Below are positions 1 through 7,687 of a stretch of 64,000 nt of DNA, one piece after another. Within the stretch, counting starts at the first letter, position 1; every line of letters begins with the position of its first letter. This DNA is from Lachnospiraceae bacterium (lineage in GTDB: Bacteria; Bacillota; Clostridia; Lachnospirales; Lachnospiraceae). The stretch spans positions 62,001-126,000 of the forward strand of contig JAGBBP010000026.1 of the NCBI GenBank assembly GCA_017938405.1, read 5' to 3'. A program made the position numbers and the translations under genes. A model generated the notes under the pieces. That model was not told where the DNA came from, did not search any database, and worked only from the letters and a program-made list of their open reading frames with translations.

Positions 1-2
1 CG

Positions 3-242
3 GGTTTGATGTGCCCGGCCATGAGCTTCATTGCGGCTTTTTTGTATTATCCGTACTATGCAGGTTTCGACATTTTTACGCTGCTTGCCAATTTCTTAAA
101 ATTGGTATGCTACAACTTCCCGTTTGCGGTATTGTCCCAGTTATTCTTTATCCAGCCGTTTGTCCGTAAGGTGTTCGGCCTGTTGTTTGCAAAGGATATT
201 AAGAAACGCAGCGAAGAAAAGAACAAAGAAGCGATAATCTGA
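3..242 (+). CDS. C-terminal part of a DUF2798-like membrane protein
   Basis: The reading frame is open from the window edge, so the 5' end is missing. The visible 80 or so residues contain two hydrophobic helices: one around the YYAGFDIFTLLANF stretch, and one ending in a pattern of NFP...QLFFIQPFVRKVF. A lysine- and glutamate-rich cytoplasmic tail follows. This arrangement resembles the small two-helix DUF2798 proteins, whose function is unknown. A strong terminator follows the stop. I infer the family from pattern only; a fragment of another small membrane protein is possible. Confidence 0.5.
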   Translation, partial: GLMCPAMSFIAAFLYYPYYAGFDIFTLLANFLKLVCYNFPFAVLSQLFFIQPFVRKVFGLLFAKDIKKRSEEKNKEAII

Positions 243-285
243 AACATTGCAAAGCAGTAAAAGAAAAGTGTATCGGAATACGACA

Positions 286-320
286 AAAAGGTGATGGTTT
301 CGCATCACCTTTTATATTTT
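286..320 (+). terminator. Intrinsic terminator after the DUF2798-like gene
   Basis: An 11-bp perfect stem (AAAAGGTGATG at 286-296 with CATCACCTTTT at 303-313) is followed by a T-rich run. It separates the first gene from the transporter. Confidence 0.85.
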
Positions 321-440
321 GTAAAAAGGTGTATTGCGTATCCGGAAAGAACATAGTAAAATAGGAAGGAACGAATTGATTTCGGGGAATCATTCAAAAG
401 ATAGTTTCCTTAAATTATATAAGAAAGCGAGAATAGGATA

Positions 441-1811
441 ATGCAGAGAGAACGATTGGGAAGCCGGCTTGGTTTCCTTTTGCTGAGTGCGGGCTGTGCC
501 ATCGGCTTGGGAAATGTTTGGAAGTTTCCGTATATGGTAGGACAAAACGGCGGCGGAGCCTTTGTACTGATTTACATTTTCTTTTTGATTGCTCTCGGTG
601 TGCCGATTATGACCATGGAGTTTGCTATCGGTCGTGCGGCCCAGAAGAGCCCGGTGAAGTTTTATCAGGAGCTGGAGCCGAAGGGCAGTAAGTGGCATAT
701 CCACGGCTATGCATCTTTGGCGGGGAATTATTTGCTTTTGATGTTTTATACCAGTGTGGCAGGTTGGCTTCTGCAGTATTTTGTAAAGACGGTAGGCGGT
801 ACTTTTGAAGGATTGGATGCTGCGGGGATTAAGACAGAGTACGAAAGTATGTTGGCCGAACCGGGAATGATGATTGTTTCCGTGTCGATTACTGTTATCA
901 TTGCGGTTGTGGTGTGTTCCATCGGGTTACAGAACGGGTTGGAGCGGATTACGAAATGGATGATGTTAGCCCTGTTTGCCATTATGGTAGTACTGGCGAT
1001 TAACAGTATTACTTTGCCGGGCAGTGAGGAGGGCCTGAAGTTTTATTTGTTGCCGAACCTTGACCGGATGAAGACGGTCGGTATCGGCAATATTATCGTA
1101 GGCGCCATGAATCAGGCATTCTTTACTCTTAGTATCGGTATCGGAAGTATGGCGATTTTCGGTAGCTACATCGGAAAAGAGCGTGCGCTGATGGGAGAGG
1201 CAACCAGAGTGGCGATTTTGGATACCTTTGTGGCATTTGCTTCGGGACTTATCATTTTTCCGGCGTGTATGGCTTACGGGGTGCAGGTGGACAGCGGAAA
1301 GAATTTGATTTTCATTACGCTTCCGAATATTTTTAACAACCTTACCGGTGGACGTATCTGGGGCAGTTTGTTCTTTGTATTTATGTCCTTTGCGGCACTT
1401 TCCACGGTGCTGGCGGTATTTGAAAATCTCGTATCTTGTACGGTGGATTTGTTCGGGTGGGGCAGAAAGAAGGCATGTCTCATTAACGGAATCGTTCTGT
1501 TCCTTCTTTCCGTACCGTGTGTGTTGGGCTTTAATGTCTGGAAGAACGTAGCACCGATGGGTAAGGGAAGCAATATTATGGATTTGGAAGACTTTGTGGT
1601 GAGCAATCTGATGCTTCCGCTTGGGGCATTGACGTTTATTCTCTTCTGTACCACCCGGTACGGCTGGGGATGGAAGAAGTTCACCGATGAGGCCAACGAG
1701 GGCAAGGGTATGAAGGTGACAAACTGGATGCGCGGGTATCTGACCTGGGTGCTTCCGGTAGTGGTACTTGTGATTTTTGCGGTAGGCTTGTATAACGTGT
1801 TCGCGAAATAG
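441..1811 (+). CDS. Sodium-dependent transporter, NSS/SNF family
   Basis: A 456-residue multi-spanning protein of the neurotransmitter:sodium symporter (LeuT-fold) family, which imports amino acids or related solutes with sodium. The N-terminus carries the family signature GLGNVWKFPY in the unwound first helix, followed by the NGGGAF segment, so the sodium site region is intact. About 11 to 12 hydrophobic segments cover the rest, including FGSYIGKE and a long C-terminal helix. The length fits short bacterial members such as TnaT and MhsT. The start ATG at 441 gives the canonical N-terminus, though its ribosome site is weak. It stands alone between a terminator and a small membrane-protein gene, so the context does not reveal the substrate. 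Confidence 0.93.
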   Translation: MQRERLGSRLGFLLLSAGCAIGLGNVWKFPYMVGQNGGGAFVLIYIFFLIALGVPIMTMEFAIGRAAQKSPVKFYQELEPKGSKWHIHGYASLAGNYLLLMFYTSVAGWLLQYFVKTVGGTFEGLDAAGIKTEYESMLAEPGMMIVSVSITVIIAVVVCSIGLQNGLERITKWMMLALFAIMVVLAINSITLPGSEEGLKFYLLPNLDRMKTVGIGNIIVGAMNQAFFTLSIGIGSMAIFGSYIGKERALMGEATRVAILDTFVAFASGLIIFPACMAYGVQVDSGKNLIFITLPNIFNNLTGGRIWGSLFFVFMSFAALSTVLAVFENLVSCTVDLFGWGRKKACLINGIVLFLLSVPCVLGFNVWKNVAPMGKGSNIMDLEDFVVSNLMLPLGALTFILFCTTRYGWGWKKFTDEANEGKGMKVTNWMRGYLTWVLPVVVLVIFAVGLYNVFAK

Positions 1812-1868
1812 CAGAAAGAAAAAAGGATTCAGAAATCGGAATGAGACGTATAAAAGGAGGTGCAGGGT

Positions 1869-2198
1869 ATGGAGTGGATTGGGTATTTCGGTTTTATAGC
1901 ATTTTTTATAGCAATCGGCCTGTTGGCAGACTCCGGAAAAGTCAGGAAGCTGGAGCGGCGTATTAAGGCTTTGGAAAGAAAAGAAAACGGAGGAGAGGAA
2001 ATGTCGAGGCTTATCAGTGAGTTAGTGAATAAAGAATGTAAGATGATGGTAGATTTTGAGGGTGAGTTGACCAAAACATTGGAATGCACAGTATTGGATG
2101 TGGACGAAGAATGGGTGAAAATCCGCTATCAGACGAAGAAAAAGGAAGACGTTGTCAAAATGATCCGGATTGAAAAGGTTTTGGAAGTAAATTTATAG
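1869..2198 (+). CDS. Small membrane-anchored protein of unknown function
   Basis: A 109-residue protein not recognised as a named family. The start at 1869 is chosen because AAAGGAGG (1853-1860) sits 8 nt upstream; a GTG at 1860 would overlap that site. Residues 1-20 form a single hydrophobic anchor (WIGYFGFIAFFIAIGLLA). A basic and acidic helix follows, then a C-terminal 55-residue segment with alternating beta-like pattern (MMVDFEGELTKTLECTVLDV). It ends 18 nt before the helicase start, so the two are probably co-transcribed. Confidence 0.7.
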   Translation: MEWIGYFGFIAFFIAIGLLADSGKVRKLERRIKALERKENGGEEMSRLISELVNKECKMMVDFEGELTKTLECTVLDVDEEWVKIRYQTKKKEDVVKMIRIEKVLEVNL

Positions 2199-2216
2199 AA
2201 TAGGAATAAGAACAGA

Positions 2217-3959
2217 ATGAGATTTGATGAAACAGATTTACAGGCACCGGTTTTGCGTGCGGTGGCAGAGATGGGATTTGAGGAAATGACGCCGATTCAG
2301 GCAGCGGCAATTCCAGTAGTACTTACAGGAAAGGACATGATCGGCCAGGCCCAGACCGGTACCGGTAAGACGGCGACCTTCGGTATTCCGCTTTTACAGA
2401 GAGTGGACCCGAAGGATAAGAGCTTGCAGGCGTTGGTCCTTTGTCCGACGAGAGAGCTGGCCATTCAGGTGGCGGAGGAAATCAGAAAGCTTGCCAAGTT
2501 TATGCACGGTGTGAAGGTGCTTCCGATTTACGGCGGCCAGGATATTAACAAGCAGATTCGGTCTTTAAAGGGTGGTGTGCAGGTGATTATCGGTACGCCG
2601 GGCCGTGTGATGGACCACATGCGCCGTCATACTTTGAAGATGGGTACCGTGAAGATGATTACCTTGGATGAAGCGGACGAGATGCTGAACATGGGCTTCC
2701 GTGAGGATATTGAGACCATTTTAAAGGAACTTCCGGAGGAGCGACAGACCTTACTGTTTTCCGCAACCATGCCGCAACCGATTCTGGAGCTGGCGGAAAC
2801 CTACCAGAAGGATGCGGAGATTGTTCGTGTGGTAAAGAAGGAACTGACGGTACCGAAGATTGAGCAGTATTATTATGAAGTGCGTCAGAAGAACAAGCCG
2901 GAGGTATTGGCGAGACTTCTTGACATGTATGACCCGAAGCGGGCGCTGGTGTTCTGTAACACCAAGAAACTGGTGGATGAGCTGGTGGAGGATTTGCAGC
3001 TTCGCGGGTATTTTGCGGACGGTTTGCACGGAGATTTGAAACAGCAGCAGCGTGACCGCGTCATGGAGTCCTTCCGTAGCGGTAAAATCGACCTTTTGGT
3101 GGCAACGGACGTGGCCGCAAGAGGGATTGACGTAGATGATGTGGAAGCGGTATTTAACTACGACGTACCGCAGGATGATGAGTATTACGTGCACCGCATC
3201 GGCAGAACCGGTCGTGCAGGTCGTGTGGGGACGTCCCATACGCTCGTTGTAGGTAAAGAGATTTACAAGTTAAAGGATATTATGCGGTATTGCAAGACGA
3301 AGATTCACCTTCGTCCGATTCCGTCGGCCAATGACATCAATGCCATTCGTTCCGAGAAGCTGATGAAGCAGGTGGATGAACTGATTGCCAGCGGTGAGCT
3401 TCGTGCCATGACGGAGATTATCGAGAAGCACATTGAGGAGACAGACTGTACCTCCTTGGAAATGGCAGCGGCGCTGTTAAAGCTTTCCATGGGCGAATTT
3501 GCCACGGAGACTGCTTTTGATACCGGTCTCGATATGAGCGAAGGGGAAGGCAAGGCAGCCAGAACCCGCTTGTTTGTGAACGTGGGGAAGCGTGACCGGA
3601 TTCGTCCGGGAGATATCGTAGGAGCCATTGCCGGGGAAAGCGGTATGCCGGGACAGCTGGTGGGTTCCATTGAAATGTATGATAATTATACCTTTGTGGA
3701 AGTGCCGGCGGATTACGCGGATGTGGTACTTGAGGCGATGCGGAATGTAAAGATTCGCGGCCGAAATATTCAAATCGAGCGTGCCAACAGTAACGGTAAG
3801 TCTGGCGGAAGAGGCGGCAGAAAGAGCAACGGAACATCCGGCGGAAAAGGTGCCGAAAAGAAGAGTAAGAACACCGAAAAGAAGCGTCCGCGGGGAAAGC
3901 TTGGCGTCGTGGATGTGAGCCGTACCGGTAAGGCGATAAAAAAGAAGAGAGAAAAGTAA
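2217..3959 (+). CDS. DEAD-box ATP-dependent RNA helicase with DbpA-type RNA-binding tail
   Basis: A 580-residue cytoplasmic RNA helicase that uses ATP to unwind or remodel RNA, typically in ribosome assembly, mRNA decay or cold adaptation. All core motifs are visible: Q motif TPIQ near residue 25, AQTGTGKT at 45-52, PTRELA at 77-82, TPGR at 127-130, DEAD at 151-154, SAT at 182-184, then VFCNTKK, ATDVAARGID and HRIGRTGRAG. The region around residues 445-525 (RTRLFVNVGKRDRIRPGDIVGA) matches the DbpA/CsdA RNA-recognition domain. The last 55 residues are a Gly/Lys/Arg-rich disordered tail. The family is clear; CshA, DeaD and DbpA subtypes cannot be separated by eye. Confidence 0.95.
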   Translation: MRFDETDLQAPVLRAVAEMGFEEMTPIQAAAIPVVLTGKDMIGQAQTGTGKTATFGIPLLQRVDPKDKSLQALVLCPTRELAIQVAEEIRKLAKFMHGVKVLPIYGGQDINKQIRSLKGGVQVIIGTPGRVMDHMRRHTLKMGTVKMITLDEADEMLNMGFREDIETILKELPEERQTLLFSATMPQPILELAETYQKDAEIVRVVKKELTVPKIEQYYYEVRQKNKPEVLARLLDMYDPKRALVFCNTKKLVDELVEDLQLRGYFADGLHGDLKQQQRDRVMESFRSGKIDLLVATDVAARGIDVDDVEAVFNYDVPQDDEYYVHRIGRTGRAGRVGTSHTLVVGKEIYKLKDIMRYCKTKIHLRPIPSANDINAIRSEKLMKQVDELIASGELRAMTEIIEKHIEETDCTSLEMAAALLKLSMGEFATETAFDTGLDMSEGEGKAARTRLFVNVGKRDRIRPGDIVGAIAGESGMPGQLVGSIEMYDNYTFVEVPADYADVVLEAMRNVKIRGRNIQIERANSNGKSGGRGGRKSNGTSGGKGAEKKSKNTEKKRPRGKLGVVDVSRTGKAIKKKREK

Positions 3960-3968
3960 TTGATACGG

Positions 3969-4002
3969 AGCGGAATGTACGAATGTGCATTCCGCTTTGT
4001 TT
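3969..4002 (+). terminator. Terminator after the helicase gene
   Basis: A 12-bp stem with one G-T pair (AGCGGAATGTAC at 3969-3980, GTGCATTCCGCT at 3985-3996) and a GAAT loop is followed by a T-rich tail. Confidence 0.75.
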
Positions 4003-4051
4003 CATGGTCGCGAATATATGCAAAAAAGTGTGCAAGATTTTTATATATATT

Positions 4052-4080
4052 TTGACAAATTGCGGTTAAGGTAGTATAAT
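4052..4080 (+). promoter_or_regulatory. Consensus sigma-A promoter of the chemoreceptor gene
   Basis: TTGACA (4052-4057) and TATAAT (4075-4080) are both perfect and separated by 17 nt. The expected transcript has a leader of about 70 nt. The house-keeping promoter is notable because chemotaxis genes are often sigma-28 dependent. Confidence 0.9.
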
Positions 4081-4157
4081 ATGTATTGTATTGGTGAAAA
4101 ACACGGAATATTCAAGTGTGATACGATACAGAAGTGGAGTTAAAGGAGAGATGTACG

Positions 4158-5483
4158 ATGTTAGAGAAAATGTTAAGTAAGCTTGTAAACAAGAGTATCG
4201 GTGACAAGATTCAGTATGGATTGCGCATGATTTTTAAGCAGATGCTTGTTTCTTGTGTGATTACCGAAATTGTATTGTTTGTACTTGCGACAAAACTCGG
4301 CAGTCTGGACCCGGAAGTGGCAAAGCAGTTGGGAGGCACCCAGATTTTTGTGTTCTTGGGCATCTTCTTTCCGTTGTTCTTCTTGTTCGGTGCTTTTGTG
4401 ATTATGAAATCCGTAGGGAAAAAGGTAGTTACCATGGTAACAGATCCGCTTGCCGAAATAGAAAAGGCTTCCGCAGAGTTGGCGGAGGGAAATCTGGCTC
4501 TGGATATTACTTATACTTCCGAGGATGAAATCGGTCGTGTGGCAGAGAGCTTGCGACAGTCTTGTAAGGCATTGAACGCATATATCGACGACATTTCCAG
4601 AGGAATGAGTGAGTTTGCAAACGGAAACTTTGCGGCACAGCCGACGGTGGAAATGAAGGGTGCGTTTGTGGAGATATCCAATTCCATGTTTGAATTTGAA
4701 AAGAGTATTGCGGATATGGTAGTAAATATCCGGAACGTGGCAGCACAGGTAACCAGCGGAGCAAATCAGGTGGCAGACAGTTCTACGGAGCTTGCCCAGG
4801 GTGCTACGGAACAGGCCGGTGTGACCGAAGAGCTTACGGCATCCATTGAAACGGCAACTTCGGAAGTTTCCATGAGTGCGGAAGCTGCGGGTATGGTGAG
4901 CAAGAAGGTAGAGAATTCCGGTATTACCATCGGTAAGAGTAATGAGATGGTGCGGGAAATGGTAGAAGCGATGAATGAAATCAGTGATGCTTCCATGAAG
5001 ATTCAGAACATCATTGATGCGATTAATAATATTGCAACCCAGACGAATCTCCTTGCACTGAATGCTTCCATTGAGGCAGCAAGAGCAGGTGAGGCCGGTA
5101 AGGGCTTTGCGGTAGTAGCGGATCAGGTATCCGTTCTTGCGGCACAAAGTGCCGATGCGGCAAAGGAATCCAAGATATTGATTGATACTTCCCTTGCAGC
5201 GGTAGAGAAGGGTACGGTAGTTGCAAACGAAACCGCAAAGCAGTTGGAGGAAGTGGTTGCGGAGTCCAATGAGATTATGGGTGACATCAATCAGGCGGCG
5301 GAGGCCTTAAAAGCTCAGGCAGAGTCCTTTAAGCAGATTGCAACCGGTGTAAATCACATCAATGACGTGGTACAGATGAATTCCGCTACCTCCGAAGAGT
5401 GTGCGGCTGCCAGTGAGGAAATGAACAGCCAGGCAGAGATGTTAGAGTCCATGATGCAGAAGTTTCAGGTTGTTGAGATGTAA
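4158..5483 (+). CDS. Methyl-accepting chemotaxis protein with almost no sensor domain
   Basis: A 441-residue chemoreceptor that signals to CheA/CheW. The start ATG at 4158 follows AAGGAGAG (4143-4150). Two transmembrane helices lie near residues 33-50 and 68-90, with only about 18 residues between them, so there is no room for an extracellular ligand domain. A HAMP-like segment follows ([23 protein letters not shown]), then a long coiled-coil signalling domain. The conserved hairpin tip ([20 protein letters not shown]) lies near residue 290-310, flanked by Glu/Gln-rich methylation-type heptads. With so short a loop it probably senses through the membrane, the HAMP, or a partner protein. Confidence 0.93.
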   Translation: MLEKMLSKLVNKSIGDKIQYGLRMIFKQMLVSCVITEIVLFVLATKLGSLDPEVAKQLGGTQIFVFLGIFFPLFFLFGAFVIMKSVGKKVVTMVTDPLAEIEKASAELAEGNLALDITYTSEDEIGRVAESLRQSCKALNAYIDDISRGMSEFANGNFAAQPTVEMKGAFVEISNSMFEFEKSIADMVVNIRNVAAQVTSGANQVADSSTELAQGATEQAGVTEELTASIETATSEVSMSAEAAGMVSKKVENSGITIGKSNEMVREMVEAMNEISDASMKIQNIIDAINNIATQTNLLALNASIEAARAGEAGKGFAVVADQVSVLAAQSADAAKESKILIDTSLAAVEKGTVVANETAKQLEEVVAESNEIMGDINQAAEALKAQAESFKQIATGVNHINDVVQMNSATSEECAAASEEMNSQAEMLESMMQKFQVVEM

Positions 5484-5509
5484 ATAATGAGTGAATGAAA
5501 CAGGAAGGG

Positions 5510-5720
5510 ATAGCTCAAAGCGGGCGGTCCCTTCTTTGCTCTATAGGAAATTGTGCATTTCCTATAGAGAAAAAACGCTCCGCGAGGGTCCACAATGTCC
5601 GGTGGACATTGGTACTGGACGGACCGAAACGGAGTGAAGACTGCGCACTCGCGCGAATGGAAGATGTCGCAAGCGACCGCGCTCGGCGCGAGAGTTCTGC
5701 AAGCAGAACTCTTTTTAGGA
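5510..5720. other. Intergenic array of hairpins between the chemoreceptor and perR
   Basis: The 381-bp gap holds no convincing gene. It contains a run of inverted repeats: a 13-bp stem (5539-5551 with 5557-5569), CGCTCCG (5576-5582) with CGGAGTG (5630-5636) enclosing GGTCC/GGACC and CAATGTCC/GGACATTG, then GCGCG/CGCGC enclosing GTCG-CAAG-CGAC. The last element is a terminator-like stem of AGAGTTCTG and its complement (5691-5712) with loop CAAG, followed by TTTTT. This is either an elaborate 3' UTR and terminator or a separate small RNA. Short reading frames across it in several frames are artefacts of the low stop density. Confidence 0.6.
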
Positions 5721-5794
5721 TTCGTTTGGACAACGGGACGATGGAAAGGACGTGGTCTGAAAAGAGTTTGCTGTGCCATTGATTCAAAAAATCC

Positions 5795-5842
5795 TTGACA
5801 TACGGTAGGAGATCTCCTATACTAATATTAGCAACTATTATT
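5795..5842 (+). promoter_or_regulatory. perR promoter with two candidate operators
   Basis: TTGACA (5795-5800) and TATACT (5818-5823) are spaced 17 nt apart. The spacer contains a perfect 14-bp palindrome, TAGGAGATCTCCTA (5806-5819). Directly after the -10 comes a pseudo-palindrome AATATTAG-CAA-CTATTATT (5824-5842), matching 7 of 8 half-site positions. A similar CAA-centred site occurs at the rubrerythrin promoter. Binding by PerR is inferred. Confidence 0.7.
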
Positions 5843-5864
5843 GATTTTAAGAAAAGAGGTTCTT

Positions 5865-6254
5865 ATGATAAAACACAGCAAACAAAGAGATGCGATTCTT
5901 ACTTATCTACATAGTACAAAGTCGCACCCGACTGCGGAAACGGTTTATGAGAATGTGCGGGAGAGCATTCCGAATATCAGCCTGGGTACGGTGTACCGCA
6001 ACTTAAACATGCTGGCGGAGACAGGGGATATCCTGCGCCTGTCCTGCGGGGGCACCAGCGACCGGTATGACGGCAATCCGAAACAGCACTATCACTTCCT
6101 TTGCAGGGAGTGCGGGAATGTATCTGACCTTGAGATGGCAGGTTTGGAACACATTAATGTAATTGCGGGGGCGGCCTTTGGCGGTACCATAGAAGGACAC
6201 TTCGCATACTTTTTCGGCTGTTGTCCGGAGTGCACAAATCAGAAGGCAAATTGA
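5865..6254 (+). CDS. perR: Fur-family repressor, PerR type
   Basis: A 129-residue metal-dependent repressor of the Fur family. The start ATG at 5865 follows AAGAGG. A winged-helix DNA-binding half (HPTAETVYENVR...ISLGTVYRNLNML) is followed by a dimerisation half. That half has the HYHF metal-site segment (His75, His77) and two cysteine pairs (Cys80/Cys83 and Cys120/Cys123) that hold structural zinc. PerR proteins sense peroxide by iron-catalysed histidine oxidation and repress oxidative-stress genes. The assignment to PerR rather than Fur rests on the short length, the gene order just upstream of rubrerythrin, and the similar operators at both promoters. Confidence 0.85.
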   Translation: MIKHSKQRDAILTYLHSTKSHPTAETVYENVRESIPNISLGTVYRNLNMLAETGDILRLSCGGTSDRYDGNPKQHYHFLCRECGNVSDLEMAGLEHINVIAGAAFGGTIEGHFAYFFGCCPECTNQKAN

Positions 6255-6321
6255 GAATGGATTTGGAGTGACGGAAAAGCATAAAAAATAAGAATAATTC
6301 CTATTTTATTTTAAAAAAGTA

Positions 6322-6372
6322 TTGACAAGCAGAAAAAAGCATGGTATATTGATATCAGTAACAATTACTAAT
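6322..6372 (+). promoter_or_regulatory. Rubrerythrin promoter with PerR-like operator
   Basis: TTGACA (6322-6327) and TATATT (6345-6350) are 17 nt apart. Immediately downstream lies ATCAGTAA-CAA-TTACTAAT (6354-6372), an inverted repeat with 7 of 8 matching half-site positions and the same CAA centre as the site at perR. Confidence 0.75.
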
Positions 6373-6412
6373 TTAAAACAAACGGCAAAGCCGTAACAAA
6401 TTATTTTATAAA

Positions 6413-6451
6413 AAGGAGGATGCTGTGCGTAAGACGTAAGCGCGGCACAGC
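6413..6451 (+). promoter_or_regulatory. Detached ribosome site with hairpin in the rubrerythrin leader
   Basis: A very strong site AAAAGGAGGA ends at 6420, but the coding start is 40 nt further on. Between them a hairpin forms from GCTGTGC (6422-6428) and GCACAGC (6445-6451). Folding would bring the ribosome site to about 9 nt from the ATG at 6461. An out-of-frame ATG at 6420 overlaps the site and could open a competing frame. Confidence 0.6.
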
Positions 6452-6460
6452 GAAGCGAGT

Positions 6461-7003
6461 ATGGCAAAATATGTATGTCAGGTATGTGGTTATGTTCATG
6501 AAGGGGATTCCGCTCCGGAGGCTTGTCCGGTATGTAAGGCACCGGCTGAGAAGTTCACCGAGCAGGGCGGCGAGAAGGTTTGGGCTTCCGAGCATGTGGT
6601 AGGCGTGGCAAAGGGCGTAAGTGAGGATATCTTAATGGATCTTCGTGCAAACTTCGAAGGCGAGTGCTGTGAGGTGGGTATGTACCTTGCAATGGCTCGT
6701 GTGGCACACAGAGAGGGTTATCCGGAAATCGGTCTGTACTATGAGAAGGCAGCTTGGGAAGAGGCTGAGCATGCTGCAAAGTTTGCAGAGCTCCTTGGCG
6801 AAGTAGTAACCGACAGCACCAAGAAGAACCTTGAGCTCCGTGTAGACGCCGAGAACGGCGCAACCGCAGGAAAGACCGACCTTGCAAAGAGAGCAAAGGC
6901 ACAGAACTTAGATGCAATCCATGATACCGTCCACGAGATGGCCCGCGACGAGGCGAGACACGGCAAGGCATTCGAGGGATTGTTAAAGAGATACTTTGGT
7001 TAA
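6461..7003 (+). CDS. rbr: Reverse-type rubrerythrin (rubredoxin domain first)
   Basis: A 180-residue cytosolic peroxide reductase. An N-terminal rubredoxin domain with Cys6/Cys9 and Cys22/Cys25 holds one iron. A four-helix ferritin-like di-iron domain follows, with Glu and ExxH ligands in [20 protein letters not shown] and ARDEARH. Domain order is the reverse of classical rubrerythrin, as in the oxygen- and peroxide-inducible reverse rubrerythrins of clostridia, which take electrons from NADH through a partner reductase. It sits directly after perR with its own promoter and a similar operator, which supports PerR control. Confidence 0.93.
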   Translation: MAKYVCQVCGYVHEGDSAPEACPVCKAPAEKFTEQGGEKVWASEHVVGVAKGVSEDILMDLRANFEGECCEVGMYLAMARVAHREGYPEIGLYYEKAAWEEAEHAAKFAELLGEVVTDSTKKNLELRVDAENGATAGKTDLAKRAKAQNLDAIHDTVHEMARDEARHGKAFEGLLKRYFG

Positions 7004-7020
7004 GAAGGAACTGCGGCATT

Positions 7021-7245
7021 TTCAGAGTGTCGCTGCAAGAAGGTAAAATACAAGCGCCTGCAAGCTTGCTTGCAAAGGCGCTTTGTTTTTGCCTTCTGTT
7101 AGGCGAAGCCTTTGTTATGGCGTGTTACGTCATAACAAAGTAGCGACACGACAGTCTTTCGAACGCCTTCCATCGTCTTGCCGACCGCCTCCATGAGGAA
7201 GGAGCGCAGCGGATTCCGAATGGCCCTTTCAATCCGAGGCAAGGC
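7021..7245. other. Highly structured intergenic segment, three-way-junction-like
   Basis: After rubrerythrin, about 225 nt fold as nested repeats. GTGTCGCT (7027-7034) pairs with AGCGACAC (7142-7149). Inside it are a long rod hairpin (7038-7097, with AGCGCCT/AGGCGCT and GCAAGC/GCTTGC) and a 10-bp stem CTTTGTTATG (7110-7119) with CATAACAAAG (7131-7140). A second domain pairs CTTGCC (7177-7182) with GGCAAG (7238-7243), enclosing CGGATT/AATCCG. No coding sequence is supported. It may be the rbr 3' UTR or an independent RNA. Confidence 0.6.
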
Positions 7246-7373
7246 AAAAGAAGGGTATATTGAGTTCTTTAATCACCCGTAATATGCAAAGTTAATACTA
7301 TACAATCGAACAAATGTATGGTATAATAATCTTGTTACCGTCCCCTATACCGGTACAGGAAGGGGGGGTTCGG

Positions 7374-7460
7374 TTGGATATTTTCATTTCTTTTATCCTC
7401 TCTGTTTTGGCAAGTGTAGTTGCCTACTACATATGCAAATGGTTCGACGCAGAGGAATAG
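7374..7460 (+). CDS. Small hydrophobic peptide, type I toxin-like
   Basis: A 28-residue peptide starting with TTG at 7374, preceded by a G-rich ribosome site (AGGAAGGGGGGG). It is one hydrophobic helix (FISFILSVLASVVAYYI) followed by a short charged tail (CKWFDAEE). This is the build of Fst/Ldr-like type I toxins, and of the many unannotated ICKW-ending peptides I recall from clostridia. The extended -10 TGGTATAAT (7319-7327) lies upstream. A convergent antisense promoter and a shared bidirectional terminator lie downstream. Toxicity is inferred from architecture only. Confidence 0.65.
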   Translation: MDIFISFILSVLASVVAYYICKWFDAEE

Positions 7461-7511
7461 CGGTAATGTGCCTGATGGTCTGGTCTTGCCATCCAAAATA
7501 ATATAGACAAG

Positions 7512-7541
7512 AAAACCCACGAGCGGCAACTCGTGGGTTTT
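7512..7541. terminator. Bidirectional terminator between toxin-like gene and antisense RNA
   Basis: A perfect 12-bp stem AAAACCCACGAG (7512-7523) / CTCGTGGGTTTT (7530-7541) has T-runs on both strands, so it can end transcripts arriving from either side. Confidence 0.85.
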
Positions 7542-7578
7542 CGATTTGTGTCCGATTGGACTCTCATTTCTTTTGTCT
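7512..7578 (-). ncRNA. Candidate antitoxin antisense RNA
   Basis: On the minus strand TTGAAA (7608-7613) and TATAAT (7585-7590) are spaced 17 nt apart, giving a predicted start near 7578 and an end in the shared terminator, about 65 nt. Its 5' part is complementary to TCATTTCTTTT (7564-7574). The same 11-mer recurs in the toxin-like coding start (7384-7394), so the RNA could pair with the 5' part of the toxin mRNA as well as with its 3' end. This matches the Enterococcus par (Fst) design. Confidence 0.6.
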
Positions 7579-7687
7579 GTATTTATTATAGCATAGGCAA
7601 ATCGAAATTTCAACCACAATCTACATTTTTAAGGGATTACGCTAATTCAAGCATGTAATACCGCTTATTTGTCTCGAATCAATCCCT

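Noticed and set aside
3418..4035. A 205-codon minus-strand frame opposite the helicase end
   Set aside because: It is antisense to the conserved DbpA-like domain and runs through the terminator; composition is not protein-like.
4173..5147. A 324-codon minus-strand frame opposite the chemoreceptor gene
   Set aside because: The + strand encodes an unmistakable chemoreceptor; the antisense translation is rich in His, Cys and Arg and has no domain pattern.
5495..5798. Several overlapping reading frames of 67-104 codons between the chemoreceptor and perR
   Set aside because: They occur on both strands over GC-rich inverted repeats, share no family pattern, and none has a convincing ribosome site. 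They are by-products of the hairpin array.
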